Shown here: positions 28,901 through 36,970 of the stretch, in pieces | Numbering within the stretch: position 1 is the stretch's first letter | How the letters are laid out: each line of letters begins with the position of its first letter | From: Dyadobacter sp. NIV53 | GTDB lineage: Bacteria; Bacteroidota; Bacteroidia; Cytophagales; Spirosomataceae | Assembly: GCF_019711195.1 (NCBI RefSeq) | Contig: NZ_CP081299.1 | Location: 372,001-436,000 of the forward strand | Direction of reading: 5' to 3' | DNA: 64,000 nucleotides | The notes under the pieces: generated by a model | Database searches by the model: none | Seen by the model: the letters and a program-made list of their open reading frames with translations, nothing else | What the model was told of the DNA's origin: nothing | Program-made: the position numbers and the translations under genes

Positions 28901-29068
28901 CGGATAAACTCCGACAACAAGCCCCTGCCGGACAGTAAACTCCGGAAATTCATTTCTGGGCATGTTCAGTAATGCATAAATGCCCAGCAGCACTAATACA
29001 AAAGCGATTGAAAGCGGGATAGATTTATGCCGCATGGCCCACTCTATGATATTACTTTGTTTCTTCAT
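25970..29068 (-). CDS. RND-family efflux pump (AcrB/HAE type)
   Basis: A 1032-residue inner-membrane transporter. The first helix is followed by the family signature MPRNEFPEFTVRQGLVVGVYPGAS. The proton-relay aspartate pair sits in the fourth transmembrane helix (GIVVDDPIVVIDN, about 406-407), and the second-half signature GIVVRNGIILIDFADE is present. Two large periplasmic loops separate twelve helices. The pump expels drugs, bile-like compounds or lipids by proton antiport. It lies 20 bp after the membrane-fusion adaptor stop. Sequence alone does not define the substrate; the absence of the HME methionine cluster argues against a metal pump. Confidence 0.93.
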   Translation of the reverse strand: MKKQSNIIEWAMRHKSIPLSIAFVLVLLGIYALLNMPRNEFPEFTVRQGLVVGVYPGASSEQVELQLTSKVEQYLFSFNEVDKSKTYSYSRDGMMYIFVEVAGNVNDTQTKDFWNKLKNGALLLQSQMPKEIRGIMVNSDFGSTSAIILAIESKTRPYKDLEKHVEEIEDDLRKINTVARISHSGNLEEQIGVYVDNNKLANYGISAGSVMQVLQNEGAINPAGTLDGAIIERPIHMTTFFKTESDLARQIIRNDKNGNTIRLRDVATIKREYEEPESYVTANGTKSIIISMEMTKGKNIVQFGEEVDEHLRAIERRLPADIQISKIANQPEVVDESISHFMKEFGFALIGVVVITLLLLPFRIASVAAATIPITIAATLAIMYMAGIELNTVTLAALIIVLGIVVDDPIVVIDNHVEKLDHGLSVWDAAKSSATELFPSVFTATLAISATFAPLMFFMSGVAADFITVFPYTIIIALTLSLVISMLIVPYFNTIFIRSGLHDAEKKSNKKSMLDQLQGFFDRQIGNAVKHWAITLTFGMLAIVAGVVLMGRLPQQLFPKVDRNQFAMEIYLPQGYNLQQTDSVVKSMEKVLANDNRILSYTSFIGTSSPRFHTVYAPNLPAKNYAQILINTTTAETTEDVLGEYEQKYSNLFPEAYVRMKQLALIASASPIEIRISGDNMAELKEAGRQVMKLAGTVPNISWIRTDFEEKYEGIKLNIKNDEAARLGLTKNDISNTVAMNMEGILATRVWDGNYPMDVKIKSEKVSRSNPSDLEELSIGIPQSGVIVPLRQVGDITPDWHEGQIVRRNGVRTLTVRIDISQDAVADRVLKVLQPKIEKLDLPEGMYLSYGGEKEAADENMGPMGLSLLMSIILIFLILIWHFKSIKHALLSITTMPLSLFGAAFGLTVMQFPFGFTSFIGLLALCGIVVRNGIILIDFADEMRFKEGMSVLEAAIHAAERRMRPIFLTSSAAAVGVIPMIISRSSLWGPLGTVICFGLIVSMLLTLFVLPVLYWLFFRNQKQPVLHEEAVY

Positions 29069-29088
29069 CAGGATAATTGGAGGGAGCG

Positions 29089-30159
29089 TTATTTAATGAT
29101 TTTAATAGCGCTGCCATCTGTCAGCTTGTGGTAACCATATACAATAAGCTGCTCATCCCTGCCAAGACCGGTTTTTACGGCAATCCCATCATCGTATAGC
29201 CCGCCGGTCTGCACTTCCTTTCTTATGGCTTTATTACCCTCCTGACTGGTCACATAGACAAAATGTTTTCCCTGTTCATCAATTTGAACGGATTGTACCG
29301 GGACTATTATTTCGCTGTTTTGCGCAGGATTTACAGAAATTTGATGATCCTTTTTTACCGGGAATGTTACATCACAAACCATTCCGGGTTTCAGACGGTT
29401 ATCTTTATTTTGCAGAGCAACCTTTACTATATACGTAGGATTTCCCGGAGCTGCTGATAATGATGCTTCTTCTACCATCCCCTGCATTTGTTCGTTTTCC
29501 AATGCAGAAATTTTCACAATGGCCTTATCCCCTTTTTTAAATTGATTGATTTCAGTTTCCGGAACGGCCACATGAACCTGAATTGAAGTGATATCAATTA
29601 GCCTTACAACTGGTACTCCGGGTCCGGAAGTTGCTCCTGCTTCAATCAATTTATTTGCAATATATCCGCTCTGTGGAGCATATAACTTTGTGTGTGCAAT
29701 ATTCTGGTAAGTGGCTTTTGCCACAGCGCCGGCCTGTTCAAAATTCGACCGCGCTTCTACCATTTTTATCTCGGCAATGCTTCCTTTTTTAAATACTTCA
29801 AGAATACGCCTGTAAGTATCCTCAGCCAGCTGTGCCTGTGCCAGTTGTGCATTGTACTGATCACGGTAAACGGTTTCGTCCACTTCGGCAATAAGCTGTC
29901 CTTTTTTGACAAACTGGCCGGATTCTACCGGAATGCGCAAAATAGTGCCTGCTACCTGAAAACTTAAATCAATGGTTTTAGAGGCCGAAATTATTCCGCT
30001 GTAATTAATATTGGTTCCAGTTTTACTTTCTTTACCCACTTGCATGATCCTTACATTGGACGGGATTTTTTCGCGCTCAGTACTTTCTTCTTTTTTACAG
30101 CTTACGATTAAAGAAAACAGGGCAAGGTTCAATATGAGGGAAATACGTATTTTTATCAT
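29089..30159 (-). CDS. RND efflux periplasmic adaptor lipoprotein
   Basis: A 356-residue membrane-fusion protein with a lipobox (LIVSCKKEES, Cys about 21). The lipoyl/barrel-sandwich halves read ISFQVAGTI-type (DLSFQVAGTILRIPVESGQFVKKGQLIAEVD) and TKLYAPQSGYIANKLIEAGATSGPG, flanking an alpha-hairpin (AQLAQAQLAEDTYRRILEV). A beta-barrel domain and a membrane-proximal domain follow. It links the pump to TolC. It begins 42 bp after the tetR stop and ends 20 bp before the pump gene. Confidence 0.92.
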   Translation of the reverse strand: MIKIRISLILNLALFSLIVSCKKEESTEREKIPSNVRIMQVGKESKTGTNINYSGIISASKTIDLSFQVAGTILRIPVESGQFVKKGQLIAEVDETVYRDQYNAQLAQAQLAEDTYRRILEVFKKGSIAEIKMVEARSNFEQAGAVAKATYQNIAHTKLYAPQSGYIANKLIEAGATSGPGVPVVRLIDITSIQVHVAVPETEINQFKKGDKAIVKISALENEQMQGMVEEASLSAAPGNPTYIVKVALQNKDNRLKPGMVCDVTFPVKKDHQISVNPAQNSEIIVPVQSVQIDEQGKHFVYVTSQEGNKAIRKEVQTGGLYDDGIAVKTGLGRDEQLIVYGYHKLTDGSAIKIIK

Positions 30160-30201
30160 AGGGTACTCTTTATTTTTAACGTTGAATTTTAGAAATTTTA
30201 A

Positions 30202-30789
30202 TTATTTAAGGCCCTTTGCCAATATTGCTGTAAGCCAGTCAAGCCGGGAAGTAATATCAGCCAGGTTTCCATTCATTATTACTTCCTGTTCAAGACTGCT
30301 GAATGCTGTGACCAGCGTAAGTGCTAAAAAGTCAAGATCCTTACCTTCAATCAATGCAATGTCATGATTATGTATTGCCCATTTCAGGATCTGCTTAAAG
30401 ATCGAAAGCTCTTCCGCAATCGCCTGTGACCGCATGCCTGTAAAAAATTCTTTATTATCCCGGATGTCTGTTGCCAGGTTATGATAAGAAGCCAGCATAC
30501 CGCTCAGCATGGTAAGTTTTACAGTTATAAATTCTTTGAGATTCCAGACAAAAGGCTGGTCTTCCCTGATATTTTTCCGGGCAGCTACAAACAGGCTTTT
30601 GGATTCGTCCATGACAATTGCCATAAAAACTTCCTGCTTATTCTTAAAGTAATAATACAGCGTAGTTCTGCTTTTATGCACAGCTTTTGCTATGTCATCC
30701 ATGGTTACCTTAGCAAACCCATACCGCTGGAACACGCCCCTTGAAGCATCTAAAATTTGTTGTCGTATGTTATCGTCCTTGACTGTCAT
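30202..30789 (-). CDS. TetR-family repressor of the efflux operon
   Basis: 195 residues from the ATG at 30789. The N-terminal helix-turn-helix is typical of TetR (IRQQILDASRGVFQRYGFAKVTMDDIAKAVHKSRTTLYYYFKNKQEVFMAI), followed by a ligand-binding helical domain. A longer frame starting at 30828 would translate the palindrome at 30789-30815, so I take the shorter start. It is the first gene of the efflux operon, so the operator overlapping its promoter would control all four genes: a compound binding the repressor should switch on its own export. It is divergent from the sulfatase. Confidence 0.88.
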   Translation of the reverse strand: MTVKDDNIRQQILDASRGVFQRYGFAKVTMDDIAKAVHKSRTTLYYYFKNKQEVFMAIVMDESKSLFVAARKNIREDQPFVWNLKEFITVKLTMLSGMLASYHNLATDIRDNKEFFTGMRSQAIAEELSIFKQILKWAIHNHDIALIEGKDLDFLALTLVTAFSSLEQEVIMNGNLADITSRLDWLTAILAKGLK

Positions 30790-30823
30790 TCGACAAAAAT
30801 ACATATTTTGTCGAAACGTGCAA
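30789..30823 (-). promoter_or_regulatory. Promoter and palindromic operator of the TetR-efflux operon
   Basis: On the minus strand a -33 TTG (30823-30821), a 19-bp spacer and an exact -7 TATTTTTG (30801-30794) form a complete Bacteroidota promoter. A perfect palindrome, TTCGACAAAA-N7-TTTTGTCGAA at 30789-30815, covers the -7 box. It ends at the A of the tetR ATG, so the repressor would block its own promoter. The predicted start of transcription falls at or within a few bases of that ATG, implying a leaderless mRNA. Confidence 0.7.
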
Positions 30824-30961
30824 CTCATTTCGGGATCATGTTATTTAACGGTTACAAATTTTAAAAACCTGTAATTTTAAAAGACAATAAATTAACAAAT
30901 CGGGATAAGCATGGTTTTAAATAAATCCAAACCTGTAAATTGACCGAAAAACGTTATTACA

Positions 30962-32668
30962 ATGAATAAACCCAAATTTTTGCCTGGCCTGTTTGTTATT
31001 TTACTGATTTCCTTAGGCCTGTTTTCCGTGAAAAACAATCTTCAAAAAATCGTCGGTACAAAAGATACTAAACGTCCTAACATTATTGTCATCCTTGCAG
31101 ATGACCTGGGTTATTCGGATCTGGGATGTTATGGCGGTGAGGTTAATACTCCTAATATTAATTATCTGGCCGACAACGGGATACGTTACCGCCAGTTTTA
31201 CAATACTTCACGCTGCTGCCCTACACGTGCGTCCTTGCTTACGGGACTATACAACCAGCAGGCTGGTATTGGAAAAATGACACAAGACGAAAACCTGCCT
31301 GGTTATCAGGGGCATATTTCCGAAAATGCAGTTACAATTGCCCAGGTGCTCAAATCGGCTGGATACCAGACGGCCATGTCCGGGAAGTGGCATGTTTCCA
31401 ATACATTCTCTCAAAAAGATCCTAATGAGCAGCTTGACTGGCTTAATCACCAGAAAGATTTCGGCACTTTTTCGCCAGTCGGCCAATATCCAACGAACCA
31501 CGGTTTCGATCATTTTTTTGGTACAATATGGGGAGTTGTCGATTTCTTCGATCCGTTCAGTCTCGTAAACGGTACCGAACCGGTAAAAGAAGTACCAGCG
31601 GACTACTATCAGACAGATGCAATTAATGATACTACGGTTTCATATATTCAGCAATTTGCGAAATCTGATAAGCCGTTTTTTATATATGTAGCCCAAAACG
31701 CACCGCACTGGCCATTAATGGCAAAACCGGAAGATATCGCAAAATATAAAGATACTTACAAAGCCGGCTGGGATGTAATACGAGAAACGCGTTATAAAAA
31801 AATGGTTAAACTCGGACTTATCGATCCTGCCAAAACCAGATTATCTGAATATCCAAAAAACGCCATTAAATGGGAAGACAATCCGGACAAGGACTGGGAC
31901 GCACTTGCTATGGCAGTACATGCCGCCATGATTGACCGGATGGATCAGGGAATCGGCCGAATTATTAACACCTTAAAAAAAACAGGACAGCTTGATAATA
32001 CGCTCATTTTATTTCTGTCAGATAACGGGGCAAGCCCTGAAAACTGTGCAAATTACGGGCCAGGATTTGACCGTCCAAGCCAGACACGAGATGGCCGAAA
32101 TATTGTTTATGCTACTAAAAAACAAGCCTTACCCGGACCTCAGACTACTTATTCATCCATCGGGCAACGCTGGTCACACGTTGCCAATACCCCATTTGCT
32201 TATTGGAAAGCTGAATCTTATGAAGGTGGTGTCAATACACCTATGATCGCTTTCTGGCCAAAAGGTATTTCGGTAAAAAAAGGGAGTTTCAGTAATCATG
32301 TCGGACATGTAATGGATTTTATGAGCACTTTTTGTGAACTCACCGGAGCAGTTTACCCTAAAGAATTTAATGACCGTAAAATAACGCCTTCTTCCGGAAA
32401 CAGTTTGGTTCCATCTTTTAGCAGCCAGCATACAGCTGGTCATAAACAATTATTTAATGAACATTTTGGCGCAAGATCCGCCCGTAATGGCAATTGGAAA
32501 CTGGTTTCACTTGCTAATGATACAACCTGGCATTTGTATGATCTGGCCTCTGACAGGACAGAAACAACGGATCTTTCAGCAAAATATCCTGAAAAGGTAA
32601 AAGAGCTGGCTGTTTTATGGAAACGCTGGGCAGTAACCCATGCTGTTTTTCCAAAGCCTTCAAAGTAA
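30962..32668 (+). CDS. Arylsulfatase-type sulfatase
   Basis: A 568-residue enzyme with an N-terminal signal or anchor helix (residues 9-23). The sulfatase signature CxPxR is C85-C-P-T-R89 followed by ASLLTG, so the formylglycine precursor is C85 (Cys type). Metal-binding residues D47/D48 (ILADDLGYSDLG) and a later LSDNGASPE segment complete the active site; MSGKWHVSN supplies the conserved GKWH. It hydrolyses sulfate esters in the periplasm. No maturase gene is nearby. It is transcribed away from the efflux operon and converges with the GH15 gene. Substrate unknown. Confidence 0.92.
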   Translation: MNKPKFLPGLFVILLISLGLFSVKNNLQKIVGTKDTKRPNIIVILADDLGYSDLGCYGGEVNTPNINYLADNGIRYRQFYNTSRCCPTRASLLTGLYNQQAGIGKMTQDENLPGYQGHISENAVTIAQVLKSAGYQTAMSGKWHVSNTFSQKDPNEQLDWLNHQKDFGTFSPVGQYPTNHGFDHFFGTIWGVVDFFDPFSLVNGTEPVKEVPADYYQTDAINDTTVSYIQQFAKSDKPFFIYVAQNAPHWPLMAKPEDIAKYKDTYKAGWDVIRETRYKKMVKLGLIDPAKTRLSEYPKNAIKWEDNPDKDWDALAMAVHAAMIDRMDQGIGRIINTLKKTGQLDNTLILFLSDNGASPENCANYGPGFDRPSQTRDGRNIVYATKKQALPGPQTTYSSIGQRWSHVANTPFAYWKAESYEGGVNTPMIAFWPKGISVKKGSFSNHVGHVMDFMSTFCELTGAVYPKEFNDRKITPSSGNSLVPSFSSQHTAGHKQLFNEHFGARSARNGNWKLVSLANDTTWHLYDLASDRTETTDLSAKYPEKVKELAVLWKRWAVTHAVFPKPSK

Positions 32669-32703
32669 GATTTAAAACACATTGCGTTTAAATATTTCAC
32701 CCC

Positions 32704-34542
32704 TCAAAGCCGATCCAGCTGCTTATCAATTTCCAGTGCCGCACTGATCAGCGCGAGATGTGTAAATGCCTGTGGGAAATTCCCTAAATGCTCGGCTTTG
32801 TGACTGATCTGTTCACTGAAAAGTCCAAGATGATTGGCATAGCCTGCCATTTTTTCGAAGCTGTCCAGTGCTTTTGTAACCTGGCCACTTTTTGCAAGGG
32901 ATTCAATAAACCAGAATGAACACATATTAAAAGTACCTTCTTCTCCGTCCAAACCGTCAAATTTATCAATTCCGTTGCGGTAACGGTATAACAGTACGTC
33001 CAGGCCAAGCTGCTGTTCCACGACATTCATCGTAGATAACCATCTTGGCTCATGCGGAGAAATAAAATGCATAAGTGACATCAGCAATACACTGGCATCC
33101 ACGCTGTCGGAACCTTTGTGCTGTACCCACGCTCCTATTTTTTCATTCCAGAAATTGTTATGAATGTCCAGATATATTTCATTGCGGACATCACTCCACT
33201 CCTTTTCAGGATATGGAAATGAACGGTGCTCTGCAATTTTAATAGCCCTGTCCATTGCCACCCAGCACATGAGCCTGCTGTGAAGAAATTCTTTTTTCAG
33301 GTTCCTGATTTCCCAGATACCATGATCGGCTTTCTGCCAGTTTGCTATCACCTCATCAATCTGCTTAACGATGGTTTCCCAAAATTCGTAAGTGATGGCA
33401 GAATGCTGTTTATTATAAATATAAATGGTATCAATTAATTCACCATAAATGTCCATCTGAAGCTGATCCTGTGCTGCATTTCCTATCAGGACCGGTTTCG
33501 AATTTTTATATCCTTCAAAATTTTTCAGCTCAGTTTCTTTCAGATCGTGCGAACCGTCAATAGAATACATCAGGTACAATTTATCATCCTTGCACCGGTC
33601 ATGAATCCATTTAAAAAAAGCAGTTGCTTCATCCGTATACCCTAATCTTAAGAAGGCATACATTGTAAAAGCTGCATCCCTGATCCAGGTATACCGGTAA
33701 TCCCAGTTACGTTCGCCTCCCAATGTTTCAGGTAAGCTGAAAGTCGGGGCTGCAACCATGGAGCCGTGTTCAGAGGATGTGAGTAATTTAAGTGTTATGG
33801 CAGAACGGTTGACGGCCTCGGGCCACCTGCCTTTGTATGTAGATTGATTTGACCAGTTCCGCCACAAATTTATCGTTTCAAAATAGGTGTTGTTTTTGTA
33901 AAATTCGATGGAATTCAGCTCTTCAATTTGTTCGCAGCCGCATTCCAGCGCAAAGTAAACCGTCTCCGATTGGTTCAGTATAAATTCAGCATAACCACTT
34001 TGTTTCCGGACTTTCAATGGAATATCCGCCAAAAGCCGCAAGGTGGTTTTATCAGGATTCTGCGCGGTGAAAAGTATTTCATTTCCATTCACTTCACAGG
34101 AATGTCCGGATTGTGCATAATCGAAAGCAGGTTCACAATTAATGGTGTAAGTGATACTTCCACGCACCGTTTTAACCTGCCTCACTATCGCATTAATCTT
34201 TTTTGTATCGTGCTTATCAACCGGCATATAATCGGTAATCTCGGCTATACCGTCCTCAGAAAAAAAACGAGTGAGCAAAACCGCTGTTCCAGGGAGATAA
34301 AGCTGTTTGGTCCGGTAATCTTTCATTTGTGGCGTGATAGAAAAACTACCGCCTTTGTCGGTATCCAGTAATCTTGCAAAAACAGTTGGTGAATCAAATG
34401 TCGGATACGACATAAAATCAATAGATGCTTCCATTGAGACCAGGGCAACCGTTTTCATATTACCAATCAGGCCGTAGTTCTCAATAGGTGTGTATCCCTT
34501 TCTTTTATGCTGCATCAGAAGTGGATTGTTTGAATTTTTCAA
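32704..34542 (-). CDS. Glycoside hydrolase family 15 protein
   Basis: A 612-residue cytosolic enzyme without a signal peptide. An N-terminal beta domain (about 1-250; YGLIGNMKTVALVS, DFMSYPTFDSPTVFARLLD) is followed by the (alpha/alpha)6 barrel with the family signature GGERNWDYRYTWIRDAAFTMYAFLRLGY (about 274-301, shown in the DNA near 33640-33720) and EEGTFNMCSFWFIESLA in the C-terminal part, where the second catalytic acid is expected. GH15 members include glucoamylases and the trehalases of actinobacteria and archaea; a trehalase or alpha-glucosidase role is likely but not decided. The gene stands alone between convergent sulfatase and the PPC-domain gene. Confidence 0.88.
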   Translation of the reverse strand: MKNSNNPLLMQHKRKGYTPIENYGLIGNMKTVALVSMEASIDFMSYPTFDSPTVFARLLDTDKGGSFSITPQMKDYRTKQLYLPGTAVLLTRFFSEDGIAEITDYMPVDKHDTKKINAIVRQVKTVRGSITYTINCEPAFDYAQSGHSCEVNGNEILFTAQNPDKTTLRLLADIPLKVRKQSGYAEFILNQSETVYFALECGCEQIEELNSIEFYKNNTYFETINLWRNWSNQSTYKGRWPEAVNRSAITLKLLTSSEHGSMVAAPTFSLPETLGGERNWDYRYTWIRDAAFTMYAFLRLGYTDEATAFFKWIHDRCKDDKLYLMYSIDGSHDLKETELKNFEGYKNSKPVLIGNAAQDQLQMDIYGELIDTIYIYNKQHSAITYEFWETIVKQIDEVIANWQKADHGIWEIRNLKKEFLHSRLMCWVAMDRAIKIAEHRSFPYPEKEWSDVRNEIYLDIHNNFWNEKIGAWVQHKGSDSVDASVLLMSLMHFISPHEPRWLSTMNVVEQQLGLDVLLYRYRNGIDKFDGLDGEEGTFNMCSFWFIESLAKSGQVTKALDSFEKMAGYANHLGLFSEQISHKAEHLGNFPQAFTHLALISAALEIDKQLDRL

Positions 34543-34597
34543 AAAAATACAGAAAATTAAAATTCATTGTCCATTTTGCCGATCATGAATGTTCCGC

Positions 34598-35101
34598 TTA
34601 GTGATGTTCAAGGCTTAGAACGTTTGCTCCTAAGGACTGATCCATAACCCGTTCGAGTGTATGGCTGTGAACCGTGATCAGGATTTCCACCGAGCCAGTG
34701 CCAACAGTTGCTGCCAGCATATGTCCGCCAAAGGCATTGAAATTTTTATCCGTAACAATTCCATGGGTATGCAGAGATACACTATCATTTTGCCACGCAA
34801 TGGAACCGGTCATCCCGGCAAGTTCTACATCCTTGAATTCCTTAGGCTCGTATTTTTTAGTCTTGAAATTAAAGAAACCAAATTCCACATTGACAAACCC
34901 CATTCCTGTAAAATTAGCCGACGGAATTCTTTCCTTTTTGGCCATTTCTTCAATTTGAGCCAGCACATTATCACCCTGGCGCAGAACCATCAGATAACCT
35001 GCCGGAACCTTAATATATTTTTCAGTATTTGTCTGAGCCTTAGCCTTTTTGGGAATAATCATAAATCCGGCCAGCAGAAGTAAAAAATTTAAATTTTTCA
35101 T
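34598..35101 (-). CDS. Secreted PPC/DUF296-domain protein
   Basis: 167 residues with a signal peptide (cleavage about AKAQ, residue 23). The rest is a single PPC domain (DUF296): residues 30-60 give YLMVLRQGDNVLAQIEEMAKKERI, SANFTGMGFVNVEFGFF follows, and the metal-type histidines H111, H113 (LHTHG) and H127 (FGGHM) are in place. PPC domains form trimers and in bacteria are otherwise mostly cytosolic, sometimes fused to other domains; their activity is not settled. An exported, stand-alone version is less usual. Confidence 0.85.
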   Translation of the reverse strand: MKNLNFLLLLAGFMIIPKKAKAQTNTEKYIKVPAGYLMVLRQGDNVLAQIEEMAKKERIPSANFTGMGFVNVEFGFFNFKTKKYEPKEFKDVELAGMTGSIAWQNDSVSLHTHGIVTDKNFNAFGGHMLAATVGTGSVEILITVHSHTLERVMDQSLGANVLSLEHH

Positions 35102-35134
35102 ACGTTGAGTTTATAGAGGTACGTAATGGTTGTC

Positions 35135-35165
35135 AAAAAAATTCAACCCTGATAAGAGTTGAATT
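35135..35165 (-). terminator. Rho-independent terminator of the mdaB-ygiN-type operon
   Basis: Read on the minus strand, an 8-bp stem AATTCAAC / GTTGAATT with a ten-base loop runs straight into seven T residues (35141-35135). It begins 57 bp after the stop of the monooxygenase gene, as expected for an intrinsic terminator. Confidence 0.75.
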
Positions 35166-35221
35166 ACAATAATCATTCCACTAAGTCTAACTGGCAACTC
35201 AAATCGTTGTTTATGAGGTTA

Positions 35222-35512
35222 TCATGCTAATTTGCTGGTGATATGAATACCAACCTGGCCGTCGATTAATTCGGCTGATTTTACTCCAAAATCTAAAATG
35301 TAAGGTTGGTTGTTGTGCAGATCAAGGCCCTCACGGCTTTTCCATTCTTCATGAAAAATAAAGAAATCAGGATCATTCTGCGATTGGTGCAGGTCATACT
35401 GCACGCAGGCTTCTTCTTGTCTGGAATTTTCCACCAGTTCCAGCAATAGCTTTTTTAAAGCCTCATTATTTCCTGGTTTACTTTTAACAGTGGCTGTCAG
35501 ATAAATAGGCAT
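35222..35512 (-). CDS. Antibiotic-biosynthesis-monooxygenase-domain protein (YgiN-like)
   Basis: A 96-residue ABM-fold protein: YLTATVKSKPGNNEALKKLLLELVENSRQEEACVQYDLHQSQNDPDFFIFHEEWKSREGLDLHN holds the whole domain, with the usual E-x-C-xx-Y/D-x and FxxxExW motifs. It is probably a dimer. It overlaps the end of the MdaB-like gene by 29 bp, so translation is coupled. The same partnership exists in E. coli, where ygiN (quinol monooxygenase) follows mdaB (quinone reductase), which supports a role in quinone redox cycling or detoxification. Confidence 0.87.
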   Translation of the reverse strand: MPIYLTATVKSKPGNNEALKKLLLELVENSRQEEACVQYDLHQSQNDPDFFIFHEEWKSREGLDLHNNQPYILDFGVKSAELIDGQVGIHITSKLA

Positions 35513-36122
35513 TTTCTGTTTGATTTTGGATGAAAGTCTTCTTTAAATGTGCACGATATAATTTCATATCGTTTGGAATATCCGCATTTTTTTCGACATC
35601 ATGAAAATGAATTCCTTCCAATGGCGACATTCCGGTAAAAGCATTCATGCGGTGAAAGCCGAACAAAGCACCATCGTCCACAGAACGTTCATTAAAAAAT
35701 TCTCCTGGTAATGTAAATGCTGTTGCAGGCGCATTCCAGGACGTTGTGACCATATATCGCTTTCCATGAAGCATTCCGCCTGTACCATAATTAATAGCGG
35801 GATTGGCAGATGAACGCCCATCGCTGTGATAAATCCCTTTATTATGCCCTTCGGTAAAGACAACGTCAATGTATTTTTTCAAACCATGAGGTACCTGAAA
35901 CCACCAGATTGGGGTATGGTAAATAATTACATCAGCCCAAACATAATTCTCTACTTCCCTTGCAGGATCGTAATCTTCATTGATATCTGTTGACCTGATT
36001 TCAAATCCCGGCTGGCTATTAAAAAAATGAATTGTGGCGTCATAAACAGTTTTGTTAAACCTTCCTCCCGAATGGCCAAAAACCTGGCCTCCGTTGATGA
36101 CAAATATTTTCTGAGTTTCCAT
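35484..36122 (-). CDS. mdaB: MdaB-like NAD(P)H:quinone reductase
   Basis: A 212-residue flavodoxin-fold enzyme. Recognisable MdaB segments are FVINGGQVFGHSGGRFNKTV (flavin phosphate loop), ADVIIYHTPIWWFQVPHGLKKYIDVVF and GGMLHGKRYMVTTSWNAPATAF. It reduces quinones by two electrons using FAD, which limits radical formation. It is the first gene of a two-gene operon ending at the terminator at 35135-35165. An exact -7 box lies 26 bp upstream. A broken AraC-type gene just upstream may be the remains of its regulator (inference). Confidence 0.9.
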   Translation of the reverse strand: METQKIFVINGGQVFGHSGGRFNKTVYDATIHFFNSQPGFEIRSTDINEDYDPAREVENYVWADVIIYHTPIWWFQVPHGLKKYIDVVFTEGHNKGIYHSDGRSSANPAINYGTGGMLHGKRYMVTTSWNAPATAFTLPGEFFNERSVDDGALFGFHRMNAFTGMSPLEGIHFHDVEKNADIPNDMKLYRAHLKKTFIQNQTENAYLSDSHC

Positions 36123-36147
36123 TTAAATCTTTATTATAATTCCGGCA

Positions 36148-36155
36148 CAAATGTA
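36148..36155 (-). promoter_or_regulatory. Candidate -7 promoter element of the mdaB operon
   Basis: The minus strand reads TACATTTG, an exact TAnnTTTG match, 26 bp before the ATG. At a 19-bp spacing the -33 position reads TTTTA instead of TTTG, so this would be a weak or activated promoter. Confidence 0.4.
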
Positions 36156-36207
36156 ACTCGCTGAAAACTATCATTAAAATAACATAATTTATAGCCTGCT
36201 ATCATAA

Positions 36208-36474
36208 TTATAATACATTTTCAGGTTTTAGTTTCTGGGCAAAATCAAACCTGTTCGTTTTGAAAAGTTGAAAAAAGATGTTGCTGAAACCAGAAAAACA
36301 GTGTAAAATCAGAGAATTTGCAATTATACTCACAGTATGATTAGTTTGAATGAACATTTCAATTGCTATTACCATGCGCAATAATTTGCAGTTTTGCAGG
36401 AAAGAAGTACCCATTCTTGCCTGAAAAAGGCAGGATACATTGCAAATTTTTAAATGGCCATAATCAACTATATT
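36208..36474 (-). pseudogene. Remnant of an AraC-family regulator (C-terminal helix-turn-helix only)
   Basis: The frame is open from 36474 to the stop at 36208 but begins after a stop codon; its first ATG is at 36414. The translation retains AraC double helix-turn-helix features: SCLFQARMGTSFLQ like the first recognition helix region (normally xRLFKxxxGxSFxQY), LLRMVIAIEMFIQTNHTVSIIA like the linker and second HTH, and FSGFSNIFFQLFKTNRFDFAQ like the closing F-x-R-x-FKKxxGxTPxxYR. No N-terminal sensing domain was found in the DNA between 36475 and 36576. It lies just upstream of mdaB on the same strand. Confidence 0.5.
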
Positions 36475-36576
36475 TTAGCCAACCTAAAATCACGCTTACT
36501 TTGGACAAAATCTTTACAACTAATTTCCTGAAACTTGTGTACTGAAACAGTTGGATCAAAAAAGAAGATTATTATC

Positions 36577-36966
36577 GTGAGAAATGTACTTTGCATTATG
36601 CTGCTACTTTCTGCCGGCATAGTTGGAATAAGTTGTAATGAGAAAGAGGTGGCTGATGACCTGGGTCATGAGGTGGTTACTGCCAGAATACTACGACCAA
36701 CTTGCGGAGGAATTGCCATGCAGTTAATCGGGGCTTCTTTCGATGGTGACAGCTGGAAATATTATGCTAATACGAAAGGGCCTTTCGACTCCACAAACAC
36801 GATAATCACTTACGAGCATTGTGTACTGGTTGGAAATGTACCGCTTGATAAACAAGTGATTGGTGATACGCTGATGTTCACCTATGTCAAGGGGCTAACA
36901 CCAGGAAATTATTGTGATCTGGGAGGATTACCAAAATATACTATTTCTGTAAAAAGAATAAGATAG
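36577..36966 (+). CDS. Small lipoprotein of unknown function
   Basis: A 129-residue protein from the GTG at 36577; this start gives a clean lipoprotein signal (RNVLCIMLLLSAGIVGISC, lipobox GIS-C). A TTG at 36535 would add a charged 14-residue lead. The mature part is unrecognised: CGGIAMQLIGASFDGDSWKYY, a later Cys (EHCVLVGNVP), and DTLMFTYVKG. Its pattern resembles the lipoprotein encoded on the other strand at 37525-37899, so both may belong to one family. Confidence 0.65.
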   Translation: MRNVLCIMLLLSAGIVGISCNEKEVADDLGHEVVTARILRPTCGGIAMQLIGASFDGDSWKYYANTKGPFDSTNTIITYEHCVLVGNVPLDKQVIGDTLMFTYVKGLTPGNYCDLGGLPKYTISVKRIR

Positions 36967-36970
36967 TGAA

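Noticed and set aside
30790..30828. Longer tetR start at 30828
   Set aside because: It would translate the perfect operator palindrome, and the -7 box sits inside it; the start at 30789 fits promoter and family better.
36415..36545. Small plus-strand frame here as a gene
   Set aside because: It overlaps the AraC remnant in another frame and has no ribosome site or family features.
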